A stretch of 64,000 bases of DNA, from the NCBI GenBank assembly GCA_963377175.1, contig CAUJNA010001227.1, forward strand, positions 7,501 to 71,500, written 5' to 3'. Below the pieces are notes generated by a model. The model saw only the letters and a list, made by a program, of their open reading frames with translations, ran no database searches and was not told the origin of the DNA. Source of the stretch: Effrenium voratum (taxonomy: Eukaryota; Sar; Dinophyceae; Suessiales; Symbiodiniaceae). Made by a program: the position numbers and the translations under genes. Shown here piece after piece: positions 1 to 10,872 of the stretch (position 1 is the first letter of the stretch; the number at the start of each line of letters is the position of its first letter).

Positions 1-754
1 TAATTAGCATCCTACAATCCATTTGTTGGAACTTGAGGGTCACCCAGGACCCAACAAATGAATTAAACCCCTGCCAAGGACCCTTTGCTGAGCTGTCGGG
101 TGCCTTTTTTTGGGGTTTGTCAGAGGGGTTCCCAAAACTACTTTTCAGGCTGGAGGCTAACTTTGAGCTCGTCTCTTCAATGGTGAGGTGGGCCACCTTT
201 TTGGATTGTTTTCATGGCACACAGACGGGCAAAGACGCACATATGTGTGGGTTCCATTTCCCATGGCTTCAACGGAACCCCAGCTTTATTTGTCGTTTCA
301 ACCAACCTACAAGCCTAATGAGAGGTCAAGCGTAGGGGGGGCTCTATCTTGGGCTGGGAGCCATTGTCCAGAAGCCAAGGATCTCAAAGGTAGGAATAGG
401 GCCCCCCAAACCTGGAGTTCTTTTGGTTTTGCTTCGGCTTTCCCTCAGTTTCTCTCCGTCAAAAGGGCTGAACGACACGACTCGACTTAGTGGCTCACTA
501 CCAGGTCCATGATCCAAAACCCAAGTGGAAAATGCGTTGGAGCGGTTTCCTTCTGTTTTTGGTTTTTTGTCTTGCCCGATGAAAGCCTTTGGAGCAGGCC
601 TGCCTCTGCTCAGTTTGGGGAGGGCTCTTTGCCAATCAAGGCATTTACCTAGCTCATTCCTTTCCCCCCCCCCCCCAAACCAATGTTACCATTTGTTTCA
701 GACACATTTTGCCAGGTTGCCCCATTGAACCCCCCCTCCCCCAAAGTGCCGCAG
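1..754. other. Upstream stretch, no gene recognised
   Basis: I see no convincing coding region, RNA gene or mobile element here. There is a C-rich run near 663-676. The short open frames on both strands overlap one another and match no family I know. It is either intergenic DNA or an early intron of the host GTPase gene. Confidence 0.5.
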
Positions 755-805
755 GTGGAGAAGGAGGAGCGCCGGAAGCGCGCGGAGCAGCGCAGGCGCG
801 GACAG
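755..805 (+). CDS. Possible upstream exon of the host GTPase gene
   Basis: A GC-rich island follows a cag acceptor (752-754) and reads as a charged peptide rich in Glu, Lys and Arg (starts VEKEERRKRAEQ). It resembles the other short GC-rich exons of the gene in size and composition, and a charged N-terminal extension is common in eRF3 and HBS1 proteins. I could not fix its donor site or show frame continuity to the next exon, so this is a weak inference from composition and position. Confidence 0.3.
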
Positions 806-883
806 TGCCGGGCTGGTGGGAGCACCACATGGTCCGGGACTTGGATTTGGGGGCCCTGGAGAGTTGACGGCGGGTGGGTTGCT

Positions 884-916
884 CGGGTTGGGTTGGGTTG
901 GGTTGGGTTGGGTTGG
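884..916. repeat. (GGGTT)n simple repeat
   Basis: About six perfect GGGTT units. It resembles a G-rich telomere-like repeat, but it is short, lies beside exon-like DNA and does not match the TTTAGGG telomere expected of this lineage. Confidence 0.8.
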
Positions 917-2849
917 CGAGTTGGGTTTGCTTCAGCCTTGTTGGGCATAGGCCTAGGTTTGTAACTTTATGATGATCATACTCAACAAAGATGAATGGCA
1001 TAGAGCCATATTGCAAGTCTTGAATCCGTGTTGGTGAGGAACAAGTAGCTTTACTTGGAGGTGAGTGGAGGAACTTGAGGGTTTCCTGTCGGCTCATGTT
1101 GGGTATAGTGTATGTTAATCCACTGCGGCTTTGGAATGGGTTCACTGTTCGCCGCCACAAACAAAAATGTGATTGCCCGGAGTTTTGTGGTCTCTCGTGC
1201 AGGAAGGACATCAAAGAGAAGGCGGAGTCTCTGGCAGCACTTGGCAAACTTCAATAATCTGAGCAAATTACGCCAGAGGTAAAATGTCGCAATTCCCTGA
1301 ATGTGGGGAAGCAAAGGGGACGGCAAAACAAAACTGGGGGAACTGCGCCGTCTACTTTCACCCAACTGTATACCCCTTAAAGCTATTGTTAAAAACCACC
1401 CACCATCCCCTGAGATAATGCCTCAAAGCATGGTTGGTGGACAATTGAGCAGCACCCAAAACTCCCATTGGCCATTGGGTTTTAGGCCACTTTCTGTGAG
1501 TGGCCAAGGTAATCCCCTTCAATTCACCTGGCAAGCTAGTTATGTGGATGGAACCAACCCGAAAACGATATCACAGAAGGGGGGACTCCATTGGACACAA
1601 CCATCTTCCAAAGCGGTTTTACATGGAAAGAAACACAAGTTGATGTTCAACATATCAATCAAGGTAGTCGTATGGGAATCCCATTTTGTGCCACCCATAC
1701 CAGCCAATCTACTTTAGCAAGACCGACCCTCATGTCCGGAGGGGTGGAACCTTACGGGTTTCAACTCTGGAACCTTCGAGTTTCAACACTAGTGGTTGAA
1801 AGCAAAGAGACCTTTCAGGATGTTGAACGCTGGTAAAAAAAAGGTTGAACGAACGATCTCACCTGCCCTCTTTGGTATCCAAGGGAATCCCGTCTATCGT
1901 GACAACCGCTAATGTAGAACCCCCAGAAGTCCCTTGCTTGTGAGAAGTGCGTGGGAGGGTAGTCATGGGGATGGGTCTCACCGGTTTAGGGGAGCCACGA
2001 ACTTTGGTATTACTTTCTGTGATACCAAGGGAATCATCTTGAGAAGCTAGCCCTGGACATCCCACCTTGGTCTCAACTGCTTCGAGTTGATAAAAATCCT
2101 TAGGTAAAACACTGGTGGTCACATCAACCCATTGATTTAAGGTCAGGGAATCCCTCGGCAAAACTTTGGTCTCCCCTCTAACGGGAGGTTTTTTGCGGGT
2201 ACCCTCTTCGGGGTCGGTTTAAAGGGCAACCAAACGGCCCTCCCCCATTTTCATGTTGGGGGTCTATTTGTCAATTTTATTACAAGCTCAGCTAGTCATA
2301 GGGATGGGTCTATCCTCCACAAGCTCACCCTTTTAGGTGATGTAGCCACCAGGGAATCAATTTGTTATCGGTAAGGTGGCAGCCACGCACGCTCTCTTTG
2401 TTTCTTGTTGGGATCTCCAAATCACTTTGCCTGTTTGCTAGCCACGACGGGCATCATGCAAGGGGCAGACAAGAATGCTAATATGATGTTCCAAAGGGGT
2501 CATGACCCCAATTTGGTTTCATGCCAGCCTGGCACCCCACCCCTCCTCTTCCAATTCTGTGAGCTTTTGATGGCACCCCACCCCCCTCTCCTAATTCAAG
2601 CCCTTGAGCCCTTGAGCCCTTGAGCCGGTCCTTTGAGCCCTTCACCTCGACTTCATGACACCCCACCGCCCTCCTTCCATTCTGGGGAGCCCCTGGTCAC
2701 GTTGGCCCCTTCGTCTGGAACGTGGTGACCTTGGTCCTTTGAGCCCTTGACCCCACCCCCATCAGTTCCTTGGCCCTTTGGTCACCTTGGCCCTTTCGTC
2801 CACTTCGAGCCCTTGGTCCCTTGCGCATATATCATATGTACACACATAG

Positions 2850-2868
2850 TATATATATATATATATAT
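2850..2868. repeat. (AT)n simple repeat
   Basis: A short alternating AT run next to a G-rich stretch in non-coding DNA. No function can be read from it. Confidence 0.8.
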
Positions 2869-2984
2869 CCACCTGGGGGGGTGATCAATATTCTCACCCC
2901 CAAATGACTATGGCTAACTTTCGCATGTGGGGTACATCATCTTTTTTGCGGTCCCTCCCGTGCACCCTGGGGCACCCGGCCGAG

Positions 2985-3114
2985 GAGCTCGCGAAGAAGG
3001 CCTTCGCGGCGGGCCTGTCCCCGGCGGCCGCCGCCTCGGCGGCGGCCTCGGCCCAGGCGGCGCAGGAGTCCACGCCGGAGGCGCAGCTCACTGTGGCTGT
3101 GCTGGGCCACCAAG
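2985..3114 (+). CDS. Host GTPase exon 1 (Ala-rich linker and first half of P-loop)
   Basis: The exon encodes an Ala-rich linker (ELAKKAFAAGLSPAAA) and then the first beta strand and start of the G1 loop, QLTVAVLGHQ. It ends CAAG|GC, a GC donor. Joined to exon 2 this gives GHQGSGKTT, matching the nine-residue GHVDAGKST of the family. The frame stays open upstream to about 2904, so the start is uncertain; I chose the acceptor cgag|GAG at 2984. Confidence 0.75.
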
Positions 3115-3537
3115 GCGCTTGAGGGGGGGGAGGGGGAAAAAAAAAGGTGGTGGGAGTGGGGGGATGGGGGTGTTGTGGGGGGTGGGTGGGGTGGATGGGG
3201 GTGGGGTGGATGGGGGTGGGGTGGGGCATGTTGTGGGGGGGGGTTGGGGAGGATGGTTGTGAGAGTGGGGAGGGGATGGTTTTTAGTGGACAAATCGGCC
3301 TCTCTGTTTCAGATGTTGGAGGTTTTCGGCGGCATGTGGGGAGGTGCGGAGGGTTTGCCTGATAGACACCCTGGGTTGGGTTGAGACTTTCTCCCAACAA
3401 AGGGGTTGTGCTACTCATCTTGCAAACGCCGGGGAAAATTGGGGAACTATGTTCTGCTGGCCCAAGCTCAACCTTTGGAGCTGAAAAAGCCGCGCGCTCC
3501 GCTTCCTTGTCAGAACCCGCCGGCACCCGCCCGGGAG
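3115..3537. other. Intron 1, G-rich simple repeats
   Basis: A GC-AG intron with AGGC at both boundaries. It holds GGGGT/GGGTG repeats (about 3120-3260) and nothing else I recognise. Confidence 0.6.
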
Positions 3538-3620
3538 GCTCGGGGAAGACGACTTTGGTGGGGGCCCTGATGCTGGCCACGGGCCTCTTGAGCGAGCGTG
3601 ACCTGGTGAAGCGGCAGAAG
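3538..3620 (+). CDS. Host GTPase exon 2 (second half of P-loop, helix 1)
   Basis: Starts at gggag|GC and encodes SGKTTLVGALMLATG followed by LLSERDLVKRQK. This aligns with the P-loop end and helix 1 of eRF3/HBS1 proteins, including the LTG-like turn and the KRT-x-x-K-like segment. The donor is AAG|GCAGGT. The following intron contains the Maverick element. Confidence 0.85.
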
Positions 3621-3629
3621 GCAGGTTGG

Positions 3630-3696
3630 AGGGGGTGGGGTGGGGTTGGGGGGGGTGGGGTGGGGTTGGGGGGGGTGGGGTTGTGGGGGGTGGGGG
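3630..3696. repeat. (GGGGT)n tract at the Maverick insertion site
   Basis: G-rich microsatellite directly against the left end of the Maverick inverted repeat. The sequence past the right end (25522 onward) is also G-rich, so the virus inserted into a G-rich tract. A 5-6 bp target duplication of Gs is possible but cannot be defined here. Confidence 0.75.
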
Positions 3697-4146
3697 AAAA
3701 ATAGTAAAAGGAGAATTCAAAGAATTATTCTTTCTACTATTTTTTTCCAACAGCAACACAACAAACAGAAAACAAAATCCAGAACAACAAGCAAACAAAA
3801 TAAATAATCACAACCACCAACAAAAATATTTAATCACAGCATGCAACATTAAATAATTCAATCAAGCATACCAACAAAACAGCAACACTCTAAATCATCA
3901 AAGAACCCAAACTCAAAAACACACATCAACAAAAATCAAAGCAACATACCAACAAAAAATATCGCAAGAGTATCAAACAAAACAAAAACAAACAGCCAAA
4001 GCACGAAAAATTGAAGAAGCATGCCAAGTCTAAACAACGCACTTTGAAAGAGATAAGCAAATTATAATAATTCAATCTTTACAAACGATAAATATATTAC
4101 AATTATAACATATAATATTTTACATGTGATAATCATAGTATGATTA
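3697..4146 (+). repeat. Left terminal inverted repeat of the Maverick
   Basis: Begins AAAAATAGTAAAAGG and is matched in inverse orientation at 25064-25521. The copies differ by a few substitutions and about 8 bp of indel (450 against 458 bp). Such repeats are replication origins in protein-primed elements and substrates for the integrase. Confidence 0.95.
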
Positions 4147-4668
4147 TAATTTCAGTACAGGATAATAATTTAATTGATTTGTCTTACTTCTTTCATACAT
4201 CATTTTAAAAATAATATTAATATCTCTCAATGTATTTTGAACATTAAAATTTTTACTTTCAATAAATAATTTGATATTTTCTTTAACATCTTCTCCTTTC
4301 TCTTGACTATAACACAACATCCTTAATATATCATCAATCATACCATATTTTTTCTTAGGGATTTTAAGAAACTGTTTAATATAATCGTAAGGCGGTATTT
4401 TATTTACAGTTAGAAATATTAAAATCTCATCTTCTACATTTCTATTATGTCTCCCTTTTATTCTCAACAGACATTTGATTAAAACTTGATTATCTCTCCA
4501 TTCCTGACAAATTTTACATTCATCTTCTTCATCCATTGAATAATTAATAATATTATTCAATATTTTATTAGGTAAATTTAATTTATACAATTCCATATTT
4601 TCTTTTTTGAAGTGACAACAATCATAGCATTTTTTATTGATATAATTATTGATTTTATCACCGTTCAT
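4144..4668 (-). CDS. Cys-rich F-box-like protein, Maverick left terminal gene
   Basis: A 174-residue protein of unknown function. Its N-terminus has a CYDCC cluster and later a CKIC pair, suggesting zinc binding. Between them lies LPNKILNNIINYS, which fits the L-P-x-x-I-x-x-x-I-x-x-Y pattern of F-box-like motifs. The next gene (4795-5457) has the same arrangement, so the two are probably paralogues. The rest is Lys- and Ile-rich without a recognised domain. It is preceded by the TTAAAG box (4698-4706) and probably expressed early. Its stop overlaps the inner edge of the inverted repeat. A host-interaction role is inference only. Confidence 0.7.
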   Translation of the reverse strand: MNGDKINNYINKKCYDCCHFKKENMELYKLNLPNKILNNIINYSMDEEDECKICQEWRDNQVLIKCLLRIKGRHNRNVEDEILIFLTVNKIPPYDYIKQFLKIPKKKYGMIDDILRMLCYSQEKGEDVKENIKLFIESKNFNVQNTLRDINIIFKMMYERSKTNQLNYYPVLKL

Positions 4669-4697
4669 TTTCCTCTTATTATATTAAGGCACTATTT

Positions 4698-4706
4698 CTT
4701 TAAGTC
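4698..4706 (-). promoter_or_regulatory. TTAAAG-type box upstream of the 4144-4668 gene
   Basis: Reads GACTTAAAG on the minus strand, 29 nt before the start codon and followed by an A-rich stretch. The same box at similar spacing precedes four other genes of the element. Confidence 0.55.
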
Positions 4707-4763
4707 ATTTTTAAGGCATTAATAAAAATTAAGAAACTAACCATAAGTATAGTATAATTATAG

Positions 4764-4782
4764 CATATAATATTTTACATGT
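4764..4782. repeat. Internal copy of a Maverick TIR segment
   Basis: This 19-nt segment is identical to 4109-4127 inside the left TIR and lies between the two leftmost genes. It is either a relic of TIR sliding or a shared regulatory segment. Confidence 0.6.
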
Positions 4783-4794
4783 TATAATTATATT

Positions 4795-5457
4795 TCAATT
4801 AAGAATTAAGGATTTAAGATAACAGTCAGGCAATATGTCTTCAAATATGTAATCTACATATTTATCAATATCACCAATGTCTATATATTTGATATTGTCT
4901 TTTCCTATTATTGAATAAATATATTCCCAAAAGAATAAATACAGCAATAGACATACTTTATATTTAGTGTTGTAGTAATACCATACATGATATTTAGTTA
5001 TTCTAAATTCATTCAAGACCTTGTTTATTTTATCTTTGCTTAATAAATGCCAATCAATCTCTTCAAACAAATCACGAAATTCTTTAGCAAATGATTTATA
5101 TGGTTTAATGCTTAGTTCTCCTCCAAACCTTTTAATCAAATCTTTATTATTAAAAAACTCATCAATTTCTTTTTCAAATGACTTTCTTGCAATTTTATGA
5201 CAAAAATATACAGGAAATCGTTTTTGATATCTCATAAAGAATTTCAATTTTAATTGAAACTTTGTATATCCCTTATCCTTATATTCTTCAACAAACAACT
5301 TTTCAAGGTCTCTTGTTATACAGCATTGATTACAATATACATCATATTCACTTATTTTATTACACAGATTAGCAGGTAATAAGTTATACAATGTAAAATT
5401 AATAGCATTCTTTTTATTATTACAACATTCACACTTACTATAATTAAACAGTGTCAT
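4795..5457 (-). CDS. Cys-rich F-box-like protein, paralogue of its neighbour
   Basis: A 220-residue protein opening with CECC, then LPANLCNKISEYD, then CNQCC. This Cys-pair / F-box-like / Cys-pair order matches the neighbouring gene at 4144-4668, while the C-terminal part is longer and aromatic-rich. No enzyme motif is visible. It has the same TTAAAG box (5488-5496) and an A-rich leader ending AAGAGGAAAA before its ATG, almost the same as that of its neighbour. Function unknown; a substrate-adaptor role by the F-box analogy is speculative. Confidence 0.7.
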   Translation of the reverse strand: MTLFNYSKCECCNNKKNAINFTLYNLLPANLCNKISEYDVYCNQCCITRDLEKLFVEEYKDKGYTKFQLKLKFFMRYQKRFPVYFCHKIARKSFEKEIDEFFNNKDLIKRFGGELSIKPYKSFAKEFRDLFEEIDWHLLSKDKINKVLNEFRITKYHVWYYYNTKYKVCLLLYLFFWEYIYSIIGKDNIKYIDIGDIDKYVDYIFEDILPDCYLKSLILN

Positions 5458-5487
5458 TTTTCCTCTTAATATATTAAGTCAATATTT

Positions 5488-5496
5488 CTTTAAGTC
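5488..5496 (-). promoter_or_regulatory. TTAAAG-type box upstream of the 4795-5457 gene
   Basis: GACTTAAAG on the minus strand, 31 nt before the start, in a leader almost identical to that of the neighbouring gene. Confidence 0.55.
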
Positions 5497-8400
5497 GTTT
5501 TCAAAGAATTTATTTTATAATGGCCATAAGCAAGTGAGTTTACACTATCTGTCCAATATTTTTTGTTTTCATAACTACTAAGAGCAATTTTTTTAGTTGC
5601 TATACTAAAAATTCTGTGGTTTTTACTTCTAATACTATTAAATGACTTATGTATAACCTTATTAGTTTTTAAAACCGTCTCAAACTCTTCATATTTCATT
5701 TGACGTCTTACTGTGCCTTTTGCTATGCCCTTACATTTCTTATATTTTTTTATCATCACCATAAACTGAGTAAGCATAGCATTTAGGACGAAGAGCTATA
5801 AACCCTGTTATTATTTTACTTTTTAATTCATCCTTAAATTTACCTAATACTTTCTTGTTATTATCATCATAACATTTATGTTCCTTAGGATAATCTGAAA
5901 AATCTAATTCTTTTTTAATTGTATTAAGGTCTTCATAAATGTCATTGGTTTTAGTATGAAATACAAAACTATCAGTATCAGTATATACCATTTTAATATT
6001 ATCTCCATATTTAGGCTTCATAACGTCATAATAAAATTTATACATGTGTTGCTTACTCAAATCTAAAATACTCATCCCAATAAATATAGGTTTGTCTAGT
6101 TTCAACTTTGTTTTTTGCTTTTCAACTCCAACCAAATTTTCATTAATGATATGACTATGTTTGAAGTTAGGATTACTTACACACTTCATATATCTAGTTT
6201 CATCACTCACAACCTCAAAGTCTAAATGTTTTCGCTTATCCTCCATTGTTTTTCCAAATATGGCATTGTTCATCAATTTGTAAACATCTTTCTCAAAATC
6301 ATTTCTAGCATTCTTCCTCTTCTCAGTGTTAAACTCAATGTAAGGTTTTAAAACTTCTTTTTGTTCAAATTTAATTGCTCTATGAATTTTCTTAAGTTTT
6401 AACCCTTGCTTCAAATAAAATTGTAAGGTTCTTATATGGATTACATATTTTTCTTTATCATTTAAATTCAATACTAATTTATTTGTTTTCTCATCCGTAG
6501 GTTTTTTATGATTTAAAAATTCATAAATTTCAATTTGTTTATCTGACAGCATGTCGGCTTTAACATTCATAACCTCAGGTGCCATTGGATAGTCATTGTG
6601 TAAATCGTGTAATTCTTTAGGATATTCTAAATCCACTTCTAGAATATATCCAATATTATTATTCTTATAATTAATAATGTCTTCTTCTTTTAATGTATCA
6701 TCCCATTTTAGATTTTTATATGGCAGTTTTTGTATCATGCTTAACCCGTACAAATTATTAGCATCAAAATAGTTAATATAACTACTTTCTTTACTTTCAT
6801 CATATTCTTCACCCATGTATTTATTGTTTGCTTCAACTTTTTTAGTAGAAACCATACACATCCCGCCTCTAAGTCCCGCTTCTATCATTTCATACATTTC
6901 TTGGTCATATATTAAATCAATCTCTACACCAGTCATTTTAAGCATAGCATCAAAAGCAAAGTTAGGCAATGTATAATAATAAGCAGGGTCCAATCCATAA
7001 TATTTCATACATACATCTCTAAAATTTTCGAAAATGTCAGTCAATAATAATACATCAGTTTTCAAATATAAATCATGGTATTCACCCATATTCTTAATGT
7101 CAAAATGCTTCCATATAATTTTTGCCCTTTCATAGTCGTTAACACTTATACCTTCTTCACTCAACTGACTATAAAAATCATCCTTACTCGGTAATTGCTC
7201 ATCATCAAATTTATCAAATGAATTCATGTAGTCATAATGATAAACGCCTTTATCAGTTAATACATCTAGACATTTCTCACTCTTAATCACATCATTTTTA
7301 CTACTGAACCTAAAATTATCTTTCCAGTTTTCACGCAATAACCATTTACTTTTATCTTCTTCATCTGTATTGTCATACTTACTCATTGAAACTAACTTAT
7401 CTAATGAAGCAGTTAAAAACCCAAAAGTGTCTTTAACACTCAAACTTTCAAAACTGATATTAATAAATTTTTCACTGTTCTGAGCGATGACACCTATTTT
7501 ATTGTTGTTACTTAATTTATCCGCATTTTGAATAATTAAATGACCATCATAATTTTTCATGTTATGGAAGAATACAGGAATTCTAAAATATCTATTACAA
7601 AAATTAAGATTGCAAACATTATGAGCACAACCCCAAAATTAGTTGTAAAATGACAATGGTCTCTAACTTTTCTATATTTCTCTGCTTCCTTGGCATTCTT
7701 ATAGTTCATTCTAAACTTGTTTCGCGAAGCTGACGCATCGCTCAAGCGAAATGCGTTTTCACAAATAAAGCAGTTTTTAGCATTTTTAAAATATTCTTTG
7801 TCTTCGTCAGTCATGTCTATTTTTTCGTTTTCTCCCATGTTCTCCTTTACTGCCCTAATGTCATTAAGTTTTTGACAAAACACATCAACAGCATCTTTAC
7901 CACGATACATAAATTCATAATTTGTATTATCAACAGCATTAACCATATTAAGCATAAAACCACATGGCTTATGCTCTTGATAAGAAAAAGTGTTTTTATC
8001 TTCATCTTCATCAGGTTTTTCAGTTCCTCTGTCAAACATTCAAAATCAGCATATACAACAAAAGGACATCTTAACTTTTTGAAGTGATGCTTAAAACTAA
8101 CTTTCTCATAAGGCTTAGGCATTACTATTTGTTGACCATCAACTTCCATGCATCCACTATCATAATGTTTATTTAATAATTCTTCATTTCTAAATCCATG
8201 ATTACAATATTTACAAAAATAGGACTTACCATTATGATTACTTTTCTGATTATTAATAAGTCTGCTCAAACTTTTTATATACACATAATGACTGCAATCC
8301 TCCTCATCAACTCTCAACAAATCAAGATGACAAGAAGCATCTTTATTTTTCAATTTTCTACTAATAACAATTTGTTCATTATCATCAATTTCATAAACAT

Positions 8401-9313
8401 TAATGGATATTGATTTATTATTTTCTTCAAATATATCTATATCATTATTATTAGCAGGAAAACTCACACCATCAAAAATCAAATCACTTGCTATCTTCTT
8501 GTAATGAAACATCTTTTCAGGGTGTGCTTTATCACAAATTTTACAATATCCACACTCAATAGAATATTTAAAACACTTGTCATCTTGATTTTTAATATTG
8601 ATACATGCCTTTTTCTTTTTAATCCATTCTGGAAGTTCAATATATTTGCCAGCTCTAGTCGGATTATATTTATTATACATGATATGAATATTATTAATAT
8701 TGCTAATTATTAATCCTGACTGATACAAAGCCATATCTAAAATTCTTGTTTCAACATCAGGTCTCATTCTTTTCAAAGCATTCCTTAAATCCTCTTCATT
8801 TACAATAGTGTACGACCTTGTCCTAACTGTTACGTTTCTCTCCTCATCAAATAAGTTCATAACTTTCATATTTATTGTAGCATTAAGTTTCATTCCTCTA
8901 TTCTCTTTCAAGTATTCATTAAGTTTGTCAAATTGATAATTAAAATAAGTCAATCCGTTCAACTCTTTTAAATGAATGTTTGAAATTGTGTAGGCGTTAG
9001 CATATGCTCTAAAGGCGCTTCTTTCTTCTGTTATTACTGCTTTTTTCTTAATAGCATGTTTTAAAACCGTTCTTGCTCCTACTCTTTCTCTGATTTGATT
9101 TGCTTTGTAGTCATTAGTTTTCTTTACTGCTTCAAGTCTCTTACTCAATCTATTGCTTATTGGTTTTTCTGGATTATATCTATACTGATTGTTTCCTATA
9201 TTTATGGTGTTAAGTTTTTTACCTTTATTATTTAATTTGTATTCTCCTAAATTTTCTTTAAGAAGATACTTAACTATTTTAGTGTTTTCATCTGGCGGTA
9301 AATCTCTATTCAT
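5490..9313 (-). CDS. polB: Protein-primed family B DNA polymerase, broken by three frameshifts
   Basis: Four frame pieces read as one polymerase of about 1,280 residues: 9313 to about 8020, about 8020 to 7635, about 7640 to 5750, and about 5745 to 5490. The first piece has a CGYCKIC cluster, a C2H2-like motif and the exonuclease I motif VVYADFECL. The second has a CFIC...HCHF zinc motif typical of Polinton polymerases. The third has DANNLYGLSM (motif A), NAIFGKTME (motif B) and YTDTDS (motif C). The fourth carries the conserved C-terminal tail ending NSLAYGHY. The breaks fall in an A5 run (8016-8020), a G4/T4 run (7631-7638) and an A7 run (5745-5751), so they may be sequencing errors or true decay. 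It replicates the element from its termini by protein priming. A TTAAAG box lies upstream. Confidence 0.93.
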
Positions 9314-9348
9314 ATTATTATCTATATAATTTAATTAGGGTTTTTTCT

Positions 9349-9357
9349 CTTTAAGTC
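9349..9357 (-). promoter_or_regulatory. TTAAAG-type box upstream of polB
   Basis: GACTTAAAG on the minus strand, 36 nt before the polB start, followed by an A-run. It supports early expression of the polymerase. Confidence 0.55.
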
Positions 9358-9417
9358 TTTTTAAAGTCATAAAATTCTAAGAACTAAATAACTAATTATT
9401 AGTCTAAATTATTATTT

Positions 9418-10335
9418 TTAATTTTCAATTAGTAATAATTCATGGCGCAAATAATGCTTTTTCAATCCTTCTAATACATAGTATGTTTGTAATGTTATAT
9501 CTTTTTCTATCTTTTCTATTTTGTATTTCCTTTCTGTCCACTTTGGGTTGGTTTCTTTCCTCGATGTATAATTACCTTTTCCTTTTTGGTATATTTTCAC
9601 TGTGTCTGAAACAGATAATTTAGGATATTTCCTCATATGCTTTTGCTTCAGTGTAAGGTTTGCTTTTACATTTGCTCTGTTGTCATCATCATGCGCTTCA
9701 TTTGGTTTCATTCCAGTTGATGAGTGAATAGCGCTATTATATTTCTTTAATGTAGGTTTCAACATATCAGTCCATCTACCTTTAGTAAAGTGTATTCTGT
9801 CTCCTATTCCTTTTTTCATCGTTCTAATCAATCTCTCCACAATATTAGCATGTGTTAGCGTTGTTTTATGTATTATACCTAAATCATCTAAATATTTCTT
9901 TACTTTTGCTTTAAATGCTCCATCATCATCAGAAAAGATTTCCACAGGCTCCCCCATAACTTTAAAAGCTTCTTTCAAACCTTTCAAAACGTTTGGACTG
10001 TCTCTTTGAAACATTGGATACACAAAACCTAATTTACTGAAAGCATCTATTACAATCAATGCGTAGCGTTCTTCATCTTCTTTCTTAAATATTTTCATAT
10101 CCATAATATCTATTTGAAATTCTGCTCTGGCATATGGCACTAAGAAACTGTTATAATTCTGATACGGCTTTATTTGCTTGTTAGGTTGCTTCTTCAACCA
10201 CTTTGCCACTTCTTCTAATGTTACACTTGCTCCTTTCTCTTTTGATTGATTGTATAAGCTTTGTTTAGAACCATAACCTGTTTCTAAATCATAGTAGATA
10301 TTGCTCATTATCTCCTCATTACTTAGTTTACTCAT
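9418..10335 (-). CDS. Retroviral-type (rve) integrase
   Basis: A 305-residue integrase with an RNase H-like DDE core. Visible catalytic residues are Asp76 in FQIDIMDM, Asp136 in FSDDDGAF and Glu167 in ANIVERLIRTMKK. VIDAFSK at about 95-101 is the usual strand after the first Asp. The N-terminal 60 residues form a small helical region. The C-terminal part (about 230-305) is basic with an SH3-like pattern; no chromodomain is seen. It inserts element ends into host DNA, normally leaving a 5-6 bp duplication. It lies just upstream of polB on the same strand. No TCTA or TTAAAG box was found before it. Confidence 0.95.
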   Translation of the reverse strand: MSKLSNEEIMSNIYYDLETGYGSKQSLYNQSKEKGASVTLEEVAKWLKKQPNKQIKPYQNYNSFLVPYARAEFQIDIMDMKIFKKEDEERYALIVIDAFSKLGFVYPMFQRDSPNVLKGLKEAFKVMGEPVEIFSDDDGAFKAKVKKYLDDLGIIHKTTLTHANIVERLIRTMKKGIGDRIHFTKGRWTDMLKPTLKKYNSAIHSSTGMKPNEAHDDDNRANVKANLTLKQKHMRKYPKLSVSDTVKIYQKGKGNYTSRKETNPKWTERKYKIEKIEKDITLQTYYVLEGLKKHYLRHELLLIEN

Positions 10336-10388
10336 ATATTGAAATTGGATTATATTAATTAAATTAAAATTAAATTAATATTATCCAA

Positions 10389-10748
10389 TTAGACTTTATT
10401 TTTAGTACTCTGGCACTTTCTACTTTTTTCATGTCTTGATTTGTTAGAACTGTTGGCCATTGATTTCCCACAAATATTACATGTATAAGGTTTATTAAGT
10501 TTTTCTTGAAAGTATTTTTTATGATAATCCTTTTGATATTGTTTCTCTTTATTTTCTTTTGTTTCTTCGCTATCAGTAGGACTTGGCAACACATCAGCAT
10601 CTGAACTTTTATAATGTCTTTCAATGTCATCAACAAAACTACTATTCATAAATAACATATTCATAAAGTCATGATAATCATCTTCATCATGTATTCCTCC
10701 TAACAATCTATCGCTTCCATCATCTGAGTGTCTGCTATAGAATGGCAT
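10389..10748 (-). CDS. Small C2H2 zinc-finger protein
   Basis: A 119-residue protein. The acidic N-terminal half (SDDGSDR, HDEDDYHD) is followed by a Lys/Glu-rich helix and a single finger, YTCNICGKSMANSS...RHEKSRKC, near the C-terminus. The spacing fits C2H2/C2HC binding of zinc and nucleic acid. It is preceded by a TTAAAG box (10776-10784), so it belongs to the putative early set with polB. A transcription-regulator role is plausible but inferred. Confidence 0.75.
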   Translation of the reverse strand: MPFYSRHSDDGSDRLLGGIHDEDDYHDFMNMLFMNSSFVDDIERHYKSSDADVLPSPTDSEETKENKEKQYQKDYHKKYFQEKLNKPYTCNICGKSMANSSNKSRHEKSRKCQSTKNKV

Positions 10749-10775
10749 TTATCTTATAGAATAAAGTCGCTATTT

Positions 10776-10784
10776 CTTTAAGGC
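10776..10784 (-). promoter_or_regulatory. TTAAAG-type box upstream of the zinc-finger gene
   Basis: GCCTTAAAG on the minus strand, 28 nt before the start and followed by AAATAG as at the leftmost genes. Confidence 0.55.
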
Positions 10785-10872
10785 ATTTTTACAAATTCTG
10801 GTATTTTAATTTTATTTTATTTTATTTTTTTTTTTATTATTTTTTTTATTATTTATTATTATTATTATTATT

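Larger units (their letters stand above)
806..2984. other. Non-coding stretch before exon 1
   Basis: No supported gene. It holds a (GGGTT)n run at 884-916, a low-complexity tract repeating CCCTTGAGCC-like units at about 2595-2830 and an (AT)n run at 2850-2868. It is probably intron or 5' flank of the host GTPase gene. Confidence 0.5.

Noticed and set aside
884..916. Telomere-like (GGGTT)n
   Set aside because: Short, interrupted, embedded beside exon-like DNA, and not the TTTAGGG type expected; treated as a microsatellite.
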